A DNA stretch of 64,000 bases from JALYGY01 sp963800975 (GCA_963800975.1 CAWDDB010000002.1:1-64000), one strand, 5' to 3'; counted from the first letter of the stretch, positions 1-9,568 are shown. Made by a program: numbers and translations. Notes: a model not told the origin generated them from the letters alone.

Positions 1-321
1 GCCTGGGCCTCGTCGCCTTTCGTGGCGAGCGGTTCCTCGACGAACACGGCCTTCCCGTGCTCCAGGCAGAGCAGCGCTTGCCGGCCGTGGGCCGATTCGT
101 CGGTAACGACGTCCACGGCATCCAGGTCCTCGGAGGCGAGCATGGTCTCCAGATCCGTATCGAAGCGCCTCGACGCCGTAGTCTTGGCCGCACCGCCCGA
201 GGACCTCTCCATCGACGTCGCACAAGGCCACCAGCCGGCAACCCGGAAGCTCGGAGAGGACCCGCGCGTGGAGCCGACCGAAGCGCCCCAGACCGACGAC
301 ACCGACCTTGACTTCCTTCAC
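1..321 (-). CDS. Gfo/Idh/MocA-type dehydrogenase, N-terminal part (cut by window edge, frameshifted)
   Basis: The start is GTG at 321 with a GGAGG box 7 bases upstream. The first residues form a Rossmann nucleotide-binding motif (VGVVGLGRFGRLHA) followed by an acidic strand end (ALCDVD), typical of NAD(P)-dependent Gfo/Idh/MocA sugar dehydrogenases. Near 160-170 one surplus base breaks the frame. Downstream the right frame resumes with a stretch containing DLETMLASEDLDAV and a VEEPLA motif, the usual EKP-like catalytic motif of the family with the lysine replaced by proline context. The start overlaps the stop of the preceding PLP enzyme (GTGA). It is probably the last step of the sugar operon; the substrate is unknown. 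Confidence 0.75.
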   Translation of the reverse strand, partial: MKEVKVGVVGLGRFGRLHARVLSELPGCRLVALCDVDGEVLGRCGQDYGVEALRYGSGDHARLRGPGCRGRRYRRIGPRPASAALPGAREGRVRRGTARHERRRGPG

Positions 322-1570
322 CGACGCACCTCCAGAATCTCTCCCAACGCCCCGACATCCCCGGGCTCCACGACCGGTGAGGTGACGCCTCGCATCCCGG
401 CGAGGGCGGCGGGGTCTTTTAGGCCGTGTCCCGTGAGGATCAGCACCGTGGTCTCTCCGTCCTCAATGACGTTCCTCCCGAGGGAGCCTCCGGTAGGCCG
501 CGACGACCACGGCGGCGCCAGGCTCGACGAAGAGGCCTTCGGATGTGGGCGAGATCCGCCATGGCGGCCCGCGTCTCCTCCTCGGAGACGGCGATGGCTC
601 TTCCGCCGCTCCCGCGCACTACGGAGAGCGTCCGCGTACCGTCCTCAGGGTACCCTCGTAGGGCGTCCGCGATGGAGGAGGAAGCCGTCTTAACCGGCCT
701 CATCCCACGGATCGACCTCTTCGTCGCCGGCCTCGAAGGCGCGCGCGATCGGGTGCGCAGCCGGCCGCCTGGACCGCCACCATGCGCGGACCGGTCTCTC
801 CTGTCGCGCCCAGTTCCCCGAAACCCTTGTGGATGGCCGACAGGAGCGGTCCGGCGCCCACCGGCACGAGCACCCAATCCGGCACCCGTCTCCCGAGTTG
901 CTCGAAGACCTCGTAGGCCACGGTCTTGTCCCCTTCGAGCATGTATGGGTTGACGTAGGTGGAGGTTAGGTTGGCCCAGCCGTGTTCCTCTGCCGCCGCC
1001 AGCGCGAGCGCGTGCGCGTCGCTGTAGTCGCCCCGCACGCGGACGATCCTGGCGCCGACGGCCTCGATCTGCTGCAGCTTGGCCGGTGGGGTGGATTCGG
1101 GAACCACGCACGCCGCCGGGAGACCGGCTCGGGCCGCGTAGGACGCAACCGCCACGCCCGTGTTACCCGTGGAGGCACAGAGAAGGCCGGAGAGATCCAG
1201 CTCTCGTGCCACGGTCGCGGCGACCGCTACCGGACGGTCCTTGAAGGAGGCCGTCGGGTTCACGGTCTCGTTTTTCAGCAGCAACCCTCTGGAGGGACCG
1301 AGCCGCCCGGCTCGGAGCAGCGGTGTGCCTCCTTCACCGAGCGTCACGGGCTCTGCGCCCGCGGGGACGCGGGAGGAAGCGTCGGTAGCACCATATCCCC
1401 TCGTCGGCCGTGCCGATCGAGGGCTCGTAGGTACCTGGGTAGGTGAAAAACAGGCAGGAACCGCAGGCCGGGCAAGCGTAGAGGTTGGTAATCTCCCCGC
1501 CCCAGGAGCAGCGGTGGCAGGCCAGCTTTGCCACCGCGGTCGTGTCGGGCCGGTGGCTGGAGGTGCTCAT
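318..1570 (-). CDS. Threonine synthase-like PLP enzyme (several frameshifts)
   Basis: The reading starts at ATG 1570 with an N-terminal Cys-rich knuckle (CHRC ... CPACG). It then needs a frame change near 1350 to enter the fold-type II PLP core, where NPTASFKDRP carries the Schiff-base lysine and STGNTG binds phosphate. Further frame breaks lie near 740, 690 and 530. The C-terminus (ILTGHGLKDPAAL) is the classic threonine synthase ending, and the reconstructed length of about 417 residues fits. The stop overlaps the next start. A threonine-synthase relative inside a sugar operon is odd, so it may act on another amino-substituted substrate. It is either a pseudogene or affected by sequencing indels. 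Confidence 0.7.
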
Positions 1571-1575
1571 CCTCG

Positions 1576-2402
1576 CTACTTCTCCGCGCCGGCGGTCAGC
1601 CCCTCGACGAAGTACCGACCGATAAAGGCGAAGATGATGACGACCGGTACGGCCGTGGCCACCGCCGCCGCGGCGAGGATGCCCCAATCGACGTTGTACT
1701 GCTGGATAAAAGCTCCTAGACCCACAGGGCAAGGTCTTCTTCCCCTCGTCGACGATGAAGGCCGAGGCGAACATGTACTCCGTCCAGGACCACACGAAGG
1801 AGAAGATGGCCGCCGCCGCGATGCCCGGCGCGGTGAGGGGCAAGACTATGGAGAAGAGGATGCGCATCCTCCCGGCGCCGTCGATGGCCGCCGCCTCCTC
1901 GATCCCCGCCGGTATCGCCCCGAAGAAGCCGCGCATGAGCCAGACGCTGAAGGGCGCGGTGAAGGTGACGTTGACGATTATCAGGCTCAGGAGGTTGTCG
2001 ATGAGACCCACCTTGTCATACATTGGTCAGCGGGATGAGCAGCACTACGCCAGGAAAGACGTAGGTGATGATTAGCGCCAGGTACAGGGGTCTGCGGCCA
2101 GGGTACCTGGTGCGATAGACACTGTAGGCGGCGAGCAGCGCCAGGGTTATGGAGACGACCGTGCTGATGATGTGCGACGATCGCACTGTTCGTCAAGTAC
2201 GTGAAGTACTGGGCCGCCTGTTGCAGGTTCCGATAGTTGTCCAGGGTCAGGGTGTCGAGGTTGATCCCGATGCCCTGCTGTGATCAGCTCGCTGTTCGGG
2301 CGGAACGAGGCGAGAAATATCCACAGGAAGGGCACGATCACTATGCCCAGAACCACGACGACCACGGGCGTAGCGAAGGCCCTGTCGAACGGCGTATCCC
2401 AT
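1576..2402 (-). CDS. Carbohydrate ABC transporter permease, MalG type (frameshifted)
   Basis: This is an inner-membrane permease of the CUT1 sugar ABC family. Pieces in three frames join into one protein. They comprise a first membrane segment with TPVVVVVLGIVIVPFLWIF, a middle part ending YVFPGVVLLIPL, the cytoplasmic EAA loop (EEAAAIDGAGRMRILFSIVLP) and a C-terminus VVIIFAFIGRYFVEGLTAGAEK before TAG at 1576-1578. Breaks fall near 2390, 2280, 2170, 2020 and 1725. ATG 2402 follows the stop of the partner permease by one base, so the two were translationally coupled. Function requires the indels to be sequencing errors. Confidence 0.75.
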
Positions 2403-2403
2403 A

Positions 2404-3324
2404 CTAGAACACCTCCGTGTCGGACTCGCCGGCCGGCACGAACATGATGTAGAGCACGGAGAAGATCAGGAGGAACACGCAAAGCAGGACGGAGATGGCG
2501 CTGGCCTCGCCCATGGCGAAGCCGTTGAAGGCCCGGTCGTAGATCATGACGGGCAGGGTTCTGTGGCCCCGGAAGGTCCGCCCTGGGTCAGCAGCCAGAT
2601 CACATCGAAGATGTTGAACGCCCACAGGGTCCCTATGAGCCCCACGACGTAGAGTACCGGCTGCAGCTGCGGCAGGGTGATGGCTGAGGAAGTTTGGGTG
2701 GCTCGCGCCGTCGACCTTGCGCGGCCTCGTATAGCTCGCGCGGGTATCTCTGAAGCCCCGCCAGTATGATCAGCGCGAGGAACGGGAACCAGCGCCAGGC
2801 GTTGATCGATGATCACGGTGGGCGAGCCCAGCGGCGGGCCCAGGAAGTCGATCGGCTCGTCGGAGATGCCCGCTGGTCAGACGAAGTTCACGATCCCGTA
2901 GCAGGCGTTGAGCATCCAGCGCCAGAGGATCGCGATGACGATCGTCGGTATGATCCAGGAAAGGATGATCCAGGTGCGCGCGAAGCGCCGGCCCCGGAAA
3001 GCCTGGTTCAGCGCGAGCGCCGTCGCGAAGGCCAGGACGGTCTGCACCATGGCCCCGCCTATCGCCCAGATCGAGGCTCCGCCGAACGCGATCCAGAACT
3101 CCGGCATCCCCGAGCACCATGGTGTAGTTGTCGAGCCGATAAACTCGGCCGCCGTGCCGATGATCCCGGCGTCGGTGAAGCGACGTAGACCGCGTAGGCC
3201 AGGGGCCGCTATCGTGATCACGAGCCAGAGCACGAGCGGCCCGATCAGCGGGTATCCGAAGGGCGCACTACCCGTTCTGACGTCGTGCAGAGAAACCCCG
3301 AAAGGATGTCTGTTTAGCTTTCAA
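2404..3324 (-). CDS. Carbohydrate ABC transporter permease, MalF type (frameshifted)
   Basis: This is the second CUT1 permease, partner of the MalG-type gene. The likely start is TTG 3324 behind an AGGAGG box. Recognisable pieces include GPLVLWLVITIAAPG, the membrane stretch around WIILSWIIPTIVIAILWRWML and a C-terminal segment with ISVLLCVFLLIFSVLYIMFV, ending at TAG 2404-2406. At least four frame changes are needed (near 3260, 2880, 2800 and 2590). Hydrophobicity and order match MalF-type permeases. It lies 62 bases after the binding-protein gene in the same operon. Confidence 0.72.
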
Positions 3325-3386
3325 AACGGCTGACCTCCTGGCGCCCCCGGCCGACTTCAGGCCGGGGATCGCTCAACTCTGCGTAC

Positions 3387-4754
3387 CTAACTCGCCGCGC
3401 CCTGCATCTCCTGCTGCCCCCACGCGACGGCGGCCTTCGGGAGAGTCGCCCTCGACGATGGCCTTCTGCACGACCTGGGAGAGCAGGTTCTCGGCCGAGA
3501 TCTGGCCGATCCCCGGCGGGATCTCGTCCCCGGTGAACCCGAACAGATACCCGTACTTGGACTGCTCGACCATCATGTTGACGGCCTCGGGGTACTTGCC
3601 GAGCACCTCGGAGTCTTTCCAGGCCGGGGTGTCACCGTCCTCCGTTACGGGCAGGAAGAGGCCCGGTTCGGCAAGCAGGAGGTCCGCGTAGTTCTTGGGC
3701 TCCAGGACGAACTTCAGGAACTCCTTGGCCGCCTCCTTCTTCTCCTCCTCGTCGGTGAGGAGCATGGCCCCGTTCGAGTAGTAGATGCTCCCCCGCTCGC
3801 CGTCCGGCGGCCACGGGACCGGCGCGACGCCCAGGTCGCTGGCGGGCCGGCCGGACTCCTCCTCGAACGGGCCGAGGAACTGGCCCTTCTCGATGGCCAT
3901 GGCGAGCGTGCCGTTGTTGAGAGCCGCCTGCGGCTCGGCCCAGGTCCAGGAGTTGCTTCCCGGCGGAGAGAACTCCGAGAGCTCCTTGTAGAACGCGAGC
4001 GTCTCGACGTTGTGCGGCGTGTCGAACGCGACGTTCCCGTCCTCGGCGAAGAGCTCCTTGCCGCCGTTGGTGATCATGAACGTGTAGAACTCCTGATCCG
4101 TGTAGAGGTGCTTGCTCGAGGTGATGCCGATCCCGTACTTGTCGCCGCTGGTGAGCTGCTCGGAGTACTGGCGCAGCTCGTCCCAGTTCTTGCGGAGGGC
4201 TGTTCGGGTCGAGCCCGGCGGCCTCGAACATGTCCTTGCGGTACCAGAGCATCTGGATCATGCCGAATAGCGGCACCGCCCAGGTGTGCTCCCTCGTACC
4301 TGTAGGGCTGTATGGCGTCTGGGGAGGAACGGGTGCGAGGAGTTGATCTCCTCGACGATGTCCGCCACCGGCTGGACGGCGCCGGTCTCCTTGATCGCCA
4401 CGGTGAAGTCCGGGATGGTGAACTGGATGTCGGGCGGCTCCCCGCCTGGATCGCCGAGGTGGTCTTCTGGTAGACGTCCTCCCAGTTCTGTACCTGCTGC
4501 TTGACCTCGAACTGGTCCTGGGACTTGTTGAAGGCGTCTATGACCTTCTGAAACTGCTGGACCCTGTTCGGCGGCTGCTCCTGGTGCCAGAGGGTCAGCG
4601 GGACCTTGCCGCCCGCAGCTCTCCTCGCCCGCCGCCGCAACCGGCGACCCCCAGCAAGGCCGCGCCGGCAAGGCCGGCGCCACCCGATCTTCAGGAAGTC
4701 CCGGCGGCTCATCCCGCCGAGCATCCGTGCGTCCGCCACGCTTCTCCTGGCCAT
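3387..4754 (-). CDS. Extracellular sugar-binding protein of the ABC importer (frameshifted)
   Basis: ATG 4754 has an AAGGAG box. Soon after comes a twin-arginine signal motif (SRRDFLKIG), so export is probably by Tat. The mature part shows the family 1 solute-binding opening (KVPLTLWHQEQPP) and the later conserved region LFGMIQMLWYRKDMFEAAGLDP, typical of carbohydrate-binding proteins. Frame breaks occur near 4690, 4445, 4300, 4200 and 3430. The corrected C-terminus is VAWGQQEMQGAAS before TAG at 3387-3389. The reconstructed length of about 450 residues fits the family. It delivers substrate to the two downstream permeases; no ATPase gene is present, so a shared MsiK/UgpC-like ATPase is presumed elsewhere. 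Confidence 0.8.
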
Positions 4755-4759
4755 GATTC

Positions 4760-5713
4760 TTACTCCTTTCCTGTATGCGCTGTCTGTCTCGCGCCGATCT
4801 GTAGCCGAACTCCTCCAAGAACTCCTTGGCCTCGACCACCACCCGGTCGAAGTCCGCCAGCCCCAGCCCCGCGGGCTCGCCCACGCCTATGTTCCCTCCG
4901 ACCTGCCATCCCTCCCACTCGACGCTGCAGTAACCGGAGAAGCCGATCTCCTCCAGCGCCTCGCGGACCTCGCCGAAGTCGACCAGCCCGCCGCCCATCC
5001 AGGTATGGTTGGTCTGCGCGATGGAGGGCAGCCCGATCTCGTCCTTCACGTGCACGATGTCTATGAGGTCGCCGATCTCCTTTATGGCCTCTTTGACCCC
5101 CATGAACGGCTTCACGGTGGTGTAGAAGGTCCCGGTGTCCACCGTCGCGCGGACGTTGTCCCGGTTCACCTCCTCGATGAGCCGCAGCAGGAGCGGCACC
5201 CGGTTCACGATGCTGCCCTGCAGCAGCTCGATGCTCACGTTCACGCCCTTGTCTGCTGCGTAGGCCGCGACCTCGTCCACCGCCCCTACGGCCTGAGCCC
5301 ACGCCTCCTTGCGGCTGAGCAGTATGTTCAGCGGCGGGTCGTAGTAGCCGTCGCCCAGGAGGGTGCACACGGAGCTCGCGCCGAGATCCGCGGCGGCGTC
5401 CACCGCCTGCTTGAAGCTCGCTATCCCGCGCTCGCGGTCGAAGTGGCGCGGCGAGACGAAGGTCGAGTGTGCCCCGATGTAGCCGAAGTCCAAGTCCCAG
5501 CTCACGCAGCCTGGCAGGAAACTCCTCGACGAACCTCGGGTAGTCCTCCTCCAGGATCTTCGGATAGATCACGTCTATGCCGTCGTAGCCGCTCTCGGCT
5601 ATTCTTTCCGCGCACCAGACGAGCGGCTTGTCCCCCCATGAATTCCAGGCAGGTCCGGCCGCCTCCAACCTTCCCCAGGGCATGTTGGGCCACACCTCGA
5701 ATGTCAACTTCAC
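4760..5713 (-). CDS. TIM-barrel sugar phosphate isomerase/epimerase (frameshifted)
   Basis: This is an AP-endonuclease-2-like TIM barrel, a family that isomerises or epimerises keto-sugars and inositol derivatives. GTG 5713 overlaps the upstream stop (GTGA). A break near 5510 separates the N-terminal part (LTFEVWPNMPWG ... DVIYPKILEEDY) from the main barrel (DLDFGYIGAHSTF onward). Metal-binding-type residues are visible in IELLQG, VDTGTFY, HVKDEIG and VEWEGW. A second break near the 3' end is needed to use the TAA at 4760. It sits between the amidotransferase-like gene and the binding protein, so a role in converting the imported sugar is likely. Confidence 0.8.
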   Translation of the reverse strand: MKLTFEVWPNMPWGRLEAAGPAWNSWGDKPLVWCAERIAESGYDGIDVIYPKILEEDYPRFVEEFPARLRELGLGLRLHRGTLDLRLAAPLRPRARDSELQAGGGRRRGSRRELRVHPPGRRLLRPAAEHTAQPQGGVGSGRRGGGRGRGLRSRQGREREHRAAAGQHREPGAAPAAAHRGGEPGQRPRDGGHRDLLHHREAVHGGQRGHKGDRRPHRHRAREGRDRAALHRADQPYLDGRRAGRLRRGPRGAGGDRLLRLLQRRVGGMAGRREHRRGRARGAGAGGLRPGGGRGQGVLGGVRLQIGARQTAHTGKE

Positions 5714-6489
5714 GCTTCTACCTCCCCATCCCTCCCGGCGACCCACCGTACTGCCTGGTACCAGAACCGGGCGTAGTGCGGCCACCGCACGAAGTCGCTG
5801 CCCCAGTGCGGGGCGCAATCCGAGGTTATGGTCATCACCCGTCCCGAGCCGTACTCACCGACGGCCAAGAAGGGGTCTCCATCCTCCCCGATCCGGCCCA
5901 GCAGGCGGCCGCCGTTCTGGATCCCCCCTGCCCGGTTGTAGCCCATGAAGATGGGCGTCTCGCTCCAGTCGATTCCGGCGGTTACCGGGTGACCGTCATC
6001 TATATCGAAGATGGGCGCGCCTTCTGGAGCCTCGATGCGGTCGTCGGGCAGGGGCAGTATCTCTAGCGGCAGTACCTTCGCCACCGGGGTCCCGTACCAC
6101 CGGCCTTTCCCGTAGTGACCCTGAAAGGTGAAGTAACCCCCGCAATAGAGGAGACCGCCGCCGGACTCGACGTAGCGCGCGATCTCCTTCAGGCGATTGG
6201 GCCCCATCGGCACCTGGTAACGACGCTCGCCGGGGTAGGTCACGAGGGTGTCGTGACTTATGTCGCTGAGTATCACCGCATCGTACTCGCCCAGAGCCTC
6301 GGCGGTCTCGGGGAAGTCCGAGTACGCGACGTGCGACGGCATGCGCACCACCTCGACGCCGTCTCCCTCGAGCGCGGACTGCAGATGAGTCCCCGCGTCC
6401 CACACCTGGTCTACGACAGGGTAGATCTCGGCCCCCTCGAGCCCTAGCATAGCGATGATCGCGGAGTCGCCCGCGTACAGTACCTTCAT
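5710..6489 (-). CDS. Class I glutamine amidotransferase-like protein (PF07090 type)
   Basis: This 259-residue protein matches the 'putative glutamine amidotransferase' family, which has a flavodoxin-like fold. It opens MKVLYAGDSAI and carries EYDAVILSDISHDTL and GGGLLYCGGYFTFQG, with cysteine in the nucleophile-elbow region. It closes with an Asp/Trp-rich stretch (SDCAPHWG). ATG 6489 overlaps the ROK kinase stop (ATGA), and its own TGA overlaps the next start (GTGA). The reaction is unknown for this family; members sit in sugar operons and may bind a sugar or act as a hydrolase. It is intact, unlike the genes downstream. Confidence 0.75.
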   Translation of the reverse strand: MKVLYAGDSAIIAMLGLEGAEIYPVVDQVWDAGTHLQSALEGDGVEVVRMPSHVAYSDFPETAEALGEYDAVILSDISHDTLVTYPGERRYQVPMGPNRLKEIARYVESGGGLLYCGGYFTFQGHYGKGRWYGTPVAKVLPLEILPLPDDRIEAPEGAPIFDIDDGHPVTAGIDWSETPIFMGYNRAGGIQNGGRLLGRIGEDGDPFLAVGEYGSGRVMTITSDCAPHWGSDFVRWPHYARFWYQAVRWVAGRDGEVEA

Positions 6490-7484
6490 GCGCTCCCCCC
6501 GTCTGTCTCGGTCTCCGACTCGGCGAGCAGTAGCGCCGCGCCCGTCACCCCAACATCGTTTCCCAGCCCTGGTGGCACCAACTTCACGATCTCCCCGAGG
6601 GCCGGCAATGCTCGGCGCCTCAACTCGCGTTCGACCGGCTCCATGTAGGCTCTCCCGGCCCGACCGACGCCGCCGCCGAGGACTATGGCCTCCGGGTTGT
6701 TGATGTTCACGTAATCCGCCAGCGCCAATCCCAGTGCCTTGCCGGCCGTCTCCACCACTCGAGCGGCCACCGCATCGCCCTCTCTGGCGGCCTCGAATAT
6801 GGTCTGCGGGGCTAGGTCTTCGACGGTCATTGCGGAATAAGCTTCCTCCGCCCCACCAGTGAGCATCTCCCTCGCACGGTTGACCATCCCGGCCCCGGAA
6901 GAGAAGACCTCCACGCAGCCGTGGTCGCCGCAGCCGCAGAGCGGGCCGTCGGGGTCCACCACCACGTGCCCTATGTCGCCGGCACCACCTGTCGCGCCCC
7001 GGTAGAGGGTGCCATCCAGGATGAGCCCGCCGCCGATACCGGTGCCCGCCGTCACGTAGAGGAAGTGCCTGAACTCCCGCCCGGCTCCGAGCCTTGCTTC
7101 GGCCAGAGCGGCCGCGTTCGTGTCCTTGTCCACCTCGACCCGCAGCCCATCGAGCTCCTGCTCCAGACGCTCCTTGAGGGGAACGTTCCTCCACCCCAGG
7201 TTGGAGGCCAGAACCACCGCCCCGGTCCTCCAATCCGTAAGTCCGGCGGCACCGACCCCGACGCCGGCGACTTCTTGCTCCGCGACAGAGGACCGGTCGA
7301 GCACCTCTCGCACGCAGGCCGCTATCCTGCGGATCACTTCGTCCGCACCTTCCTGCGCCAGGGTCGGCCTCTCGGACCGGCCCAGAATCCCCATGCCGTC
7401 GTCGAAGACCGCGGCCCTGACATTCGTGCCGCCCAGGTCGACGCCCACGGAGACGATCCGGTCGATGTCTCGGCCGTCACTCAC
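6486..7484 (-). CDS. ROK-family sugar kinase
   Basis: This 332-residue protein is predicted to be a cytoplasmic kinase that phosphorylates a hexose or amino sugar with ATP. It has the phosphate-binding DLGGTN motif (about 16-21), the catalytic Asp in KDTNAA (about 121), a second glycine motif TAGTGIGGG, and the ROK zinc site formed by His173 and CGCGDHGC (Cys183, 185, 190). Start GTG 7484 overlaps the SIS stop and is preferred over upstream codons because all neighbours are coupled the same way. There is no N-terminal HTH, so this is a kinase and not a ROK repressor. Sugar specificity cannot be read from sequence. Confidence 0.88.
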   Translation of the reverse strand: MSDGRDIDRIVSVGVDLGGTNVRAAVFDDGMGILGRSERPTLAQEGADEVIRRIAACVREVLDRSSVAEQEVAGVGVGAAGLTDWRTGAVVLASNLGWRNVPLKERLEQELDGLRVEVDKDTNAAALAEARLGAGREFRHFLYVTAGTGIGGGLILDGTLYRGATGGAGDIGHVVVDPDGPLCGCGDHGCVEVFSSGAGMVNRAREMLTGGAEEAYSAMTVEDLAPQTIFEAAREGDAVAARVVETAGKALGLALADYVNINNPEAIVLGGGVGRAGRAYMEPVERELRRRALPALGEIVKLVPPGLGNDVGVTGAALLLAESETETDGGSA

Positions 7485-8218
7485 AGGTGCCGAATCCTTG
7501 CCTTGAGACGTTCCACGAGCCGCCGATTGTGCTCTGAGGCTCCCGGCATGTTGCTGCTGCGGTAGACGGGAGGCTCCACCCCCTCCGCCGCGAGCGTGCA
7601 CGACGCCTCCACGAAGATCGCGTTGAGCAGCGTGGCACCGATAACCGTCGACGTGGGCCCCGCTTTCAGGCCGGTTCCGTCCACCTCGACCGTGGCGTCC
7701 CCTGGCTCTCCGAGGTTGTCCAGGGTGAGGTCGGCGACCTCGTACAGACGCGCGGACGCCCCGGGCCCGGGTTCCACCGACTTGGAATAGGCCACCGAGG
7801 AAATGGCGAGCACCTTGAGACCGGCTTCCCTGGCAAGCAAGGCCATCTCCACGGGCGCTGCGTTGACCCCCGAGTTGGAGATGACTATCAGGAGGTCGCC
7901 CTCTTCGAAGCCGTACTTGTCGGCCACGATCGGCGAATACCCCGGCAGCTTCTCCAACCTCGTCGATGTCGCTGCCCCCTCGTGCAGCATAAGGCCGGAC
8001 TCCAGGATGGCGTTCACCGGGGCGAGCCCGCCGGCCCGGTAGAGCCCTTCCTCGGCGAGCATGTGCGAATGCCCACTGCCGAACACGTGGACCAGCCGGT
8101 CCGCGCGCAGGACCTCGGCCACCAATGCGCCGGCTTCGCGGATCGGTCCCAGCTGCTCGTCCTGCAGGCGCCCGACCATCGCCCCGATCCGCCCGAGGTA
8201 GCCATCCGCACCGCTCAC
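7481..8218 (-). CDS. SIS-domain phosphosugar-binding protein (UPF0309-like)
   Basis: This 245-residue protein has a single SIS domain. The phosphate-binding FGSGHSHM loop comes early, SNSGVN is the Ser-rich loop, and SSVAYSK sits in the third strand. The SIS_2/UPF0309 group occurs with ROK kinases in amino-sugar operons, where it isomerises or binds phosphosugars. GTG 8218 overlaps the regulator stop, and its TGA overlaps the kinase start. The C-terminus ends in a basic helix (RRLVERLKARIRHL). The pairing SIS plus ROK plus GntR supports an amino-sugar substrate. Confidence 0.82.
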   Translation of the reverse strand: MSGADGYLGRIGAMVGRLQDEQLGPIREAGALVAEVLRADRLVHVFGSGHSHMLAEEGLYRAGGLAPVNAILESGLMLHEGAATSTRLEKLPGYSPIVADKYGFEEGDLLIVISNSGVNAAPVEMALLAREAGLKVLAISSVAYSKSVEPGPGASARLYEVADLTLDNLGEPGDATVEVDGTGLKAGPTSTVIGATLLNAIFVEASCTLAAEGVEPPVYRSSNMPGASEHNRRLVERLKARIRHL

Positions 8219-8988
8219 GTGGGGCCTCCCTTCCTTGCCTTTCGCTTGAACAGCATCGCGGAGAAGCGGTAACGATCCCCCCTGTACAGCGACTTGACGT
8301 ACTCGATCGGTCTGTCTCCCTCCGCGTACGAGGTCCGCTCTATGAGAAGCGCCGGGGAGCCGACCGGTACGGTGAGGAGCTCGCTCTCGGCCTCCCGCAC
8401 CACGGTGGCCTCCAGGTGCTCCTCGGCCTTGAGGAGCTCGACACCGCGGCGCTCGAGCGCTCGGTACAGGGAGCCCGATTCGAGGTCTTCCTCGAGCAGC
8501 CAGGGAACGTGGCTCCTGGGAAGGTAGCTCGTCTCGACACACATAGGTTCTTCGTCCGCGGTCCGGAGTCTGTGGATGCGGAACACGTCGTCATTTCCGG
8601 AGAGTCCCAGAGCTCGGTAGACCTTCTCCGGAGCTTCATCGGCGATGCCCAACCCCAGAAGCCTGGCACCAGGCCTGAGGCCCCGGTTGCGCATGTCGCC
8701 CGTGAAGCTGGTCAGTTCCAGGAGGTCCTGGTGCATCTTGGGATTGGAGACGAAGGTTCCCTTGCCCGGCACGCTATAAAGGTAGCCGTCCGCGACGAGG
8801 TTGGACATCGCCGCCCTCGCGGTCATGCGACTGATGCCCAGGGTCTCAGCGATCTCCCTCTCCGATGGAGCACGCTGACCGGACGAGAGCTTCCCGCTGT
8901 CTATCATGTCCATGACTATCCGTTCGACCTGAGAGTAGATGGGTACCGAGCTGTCTTTCTGCACGTCCTCGCCACCGAACGATCTCAC
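8215..8988 (-). CDS. GntR/HutC-family transcriptional regulator
   Basis: The N-terminal winged helix (VPIYSQVERIVMDMI ... SEREIAETLGISRMTARAAM) is followed by a UTRA effector domain (about 90-245) with the HutC-type motifs RLRTADEEPMCVETSYLP and GDRYRFSAML. GTG 8988 is chosen because it has a purine-rich box; the longer frame to 9033 would run through the operator. It is the first gene of the operon and is probably an effector-released repressor of the whole run down to the dehydrogenase. UTRA regulators of this type often sense phosphorylated amino sugars (NagR/DasR). Confidence 0.88.
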   Translation of the reverse strand: MRSFGGEDVQKDSSVPIYSQVERIVMDMIDSGKLSSGQRAPSEREIAETLGISRMTARAAMSNLVADGYLYSVPGKGTFVSNPKMHQDLLELTSFTGDMRNRGLRPGARLLGLGIADEAPEKVYRALGLSGNDDVFRIHRLRTADEEPMCVETSYLPRSHVPWLLEEDLESGSLYRALERRGVELLKAEEHLEATVVREAESELLTVPVGSPALLIERTSYAEGDRPIEYVKSLYRGDRYRFSAMLFKRKARKGGPT

Positions 8989-9002
8989 CTTCTCCCTCCG
9001 CC

Positions 9003-9029
9003 CTATACTGGTATAGTCCGGTATAGTCC
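9003..9029. promoter_or_regulatory. Probable GntR/HutC operator
   Basis: CTATAC-TG-GTATAG at 9003-9016 is a perfect 6-2-6 inverted repeat. GGTATAGTCC is repeated head to tail at 9010-9019 and 9020-9029. The combined core ACTGGTATAGTCC resembles the DasR/NagR-type consensus ACTGGTCTAGACCA. It lies 15 bases upstream of the regulator start, so it suits autorepression. Confidence 0.6.
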
Positions 9030-9450
9030 ACAAGAGTAGGGCAAGCTGTCCCTGGTGTCAAGCGTGGAAAGGTGGCGACACCATCAGGCGTCAGTCCACG
9101 GGAAAAACTGGAAGCGGTGCGCGGGGGATGCAACTCACTGAACGAAAGCAGCGCAATGGTTCCCGCTACTATGTACTCGGATCACATGTTTCCTGCTAGT
9201 TCTCGGTCCTCTGGTCCAGGTGCCGGACCTGAATCCAAATCAGAATCAACTGATCGAGATCAGCCATCGCACATTACAGTGCTTACTTTTGCATTCCGCT
9301 ATTCAGTTTGCTTAATCGATCTATGCCTCGTCCGACGTGAGTATTGTCCCGTAACGCACAGGCCTGTAGCGATCTGGTTGCAGTACAAAGACTCGGAAGT
9401 GGCGGCTGGCACCCGTACATTTGCTTGCTATTTGCAGGGTATACGGGGAG
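9030..9450. other. Non-coding stretch, unusually AT-rich for the window
   Basis: No convincing gene is visible. Roughly 9150-9440 has visibly more A and T than its neighbours and lies at the 3' side of the tRNA gene. It may hold the operon promoter at its left end; the rest could be a remnant of an element inserted at the tRNA, but no integrase or direct repeat is seen. Confidence 0.4.
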
Positions 9451-9521
9451 CTGCCGGAGAAGGATTCGAACCTTCACTAACTGATCCAGAGTCAGTCGTG
9501 CTGCCGTTACACCATCCGGCA
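9451..9521 (-). tRNA. tRNA-Gln (anticodon CTG)
   Basis: The acceptor stem TGCCGGA pairs with TCCGGCA. The anticodon stem ACTGA/TCAGT closes the loop CTCTGGA with anticodon CTG, and the T arm is GAAGG-TTCGAAT-CCTTC. The discriminator base is G. CCA is not encoded. It reads Gln codon CAG. Confidence 0.93.
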
Positions 9522-9568
9522 TGGCAACGCGGCGTATTGTAACGCGTGATGATTCTTCCGTCGAGGCG

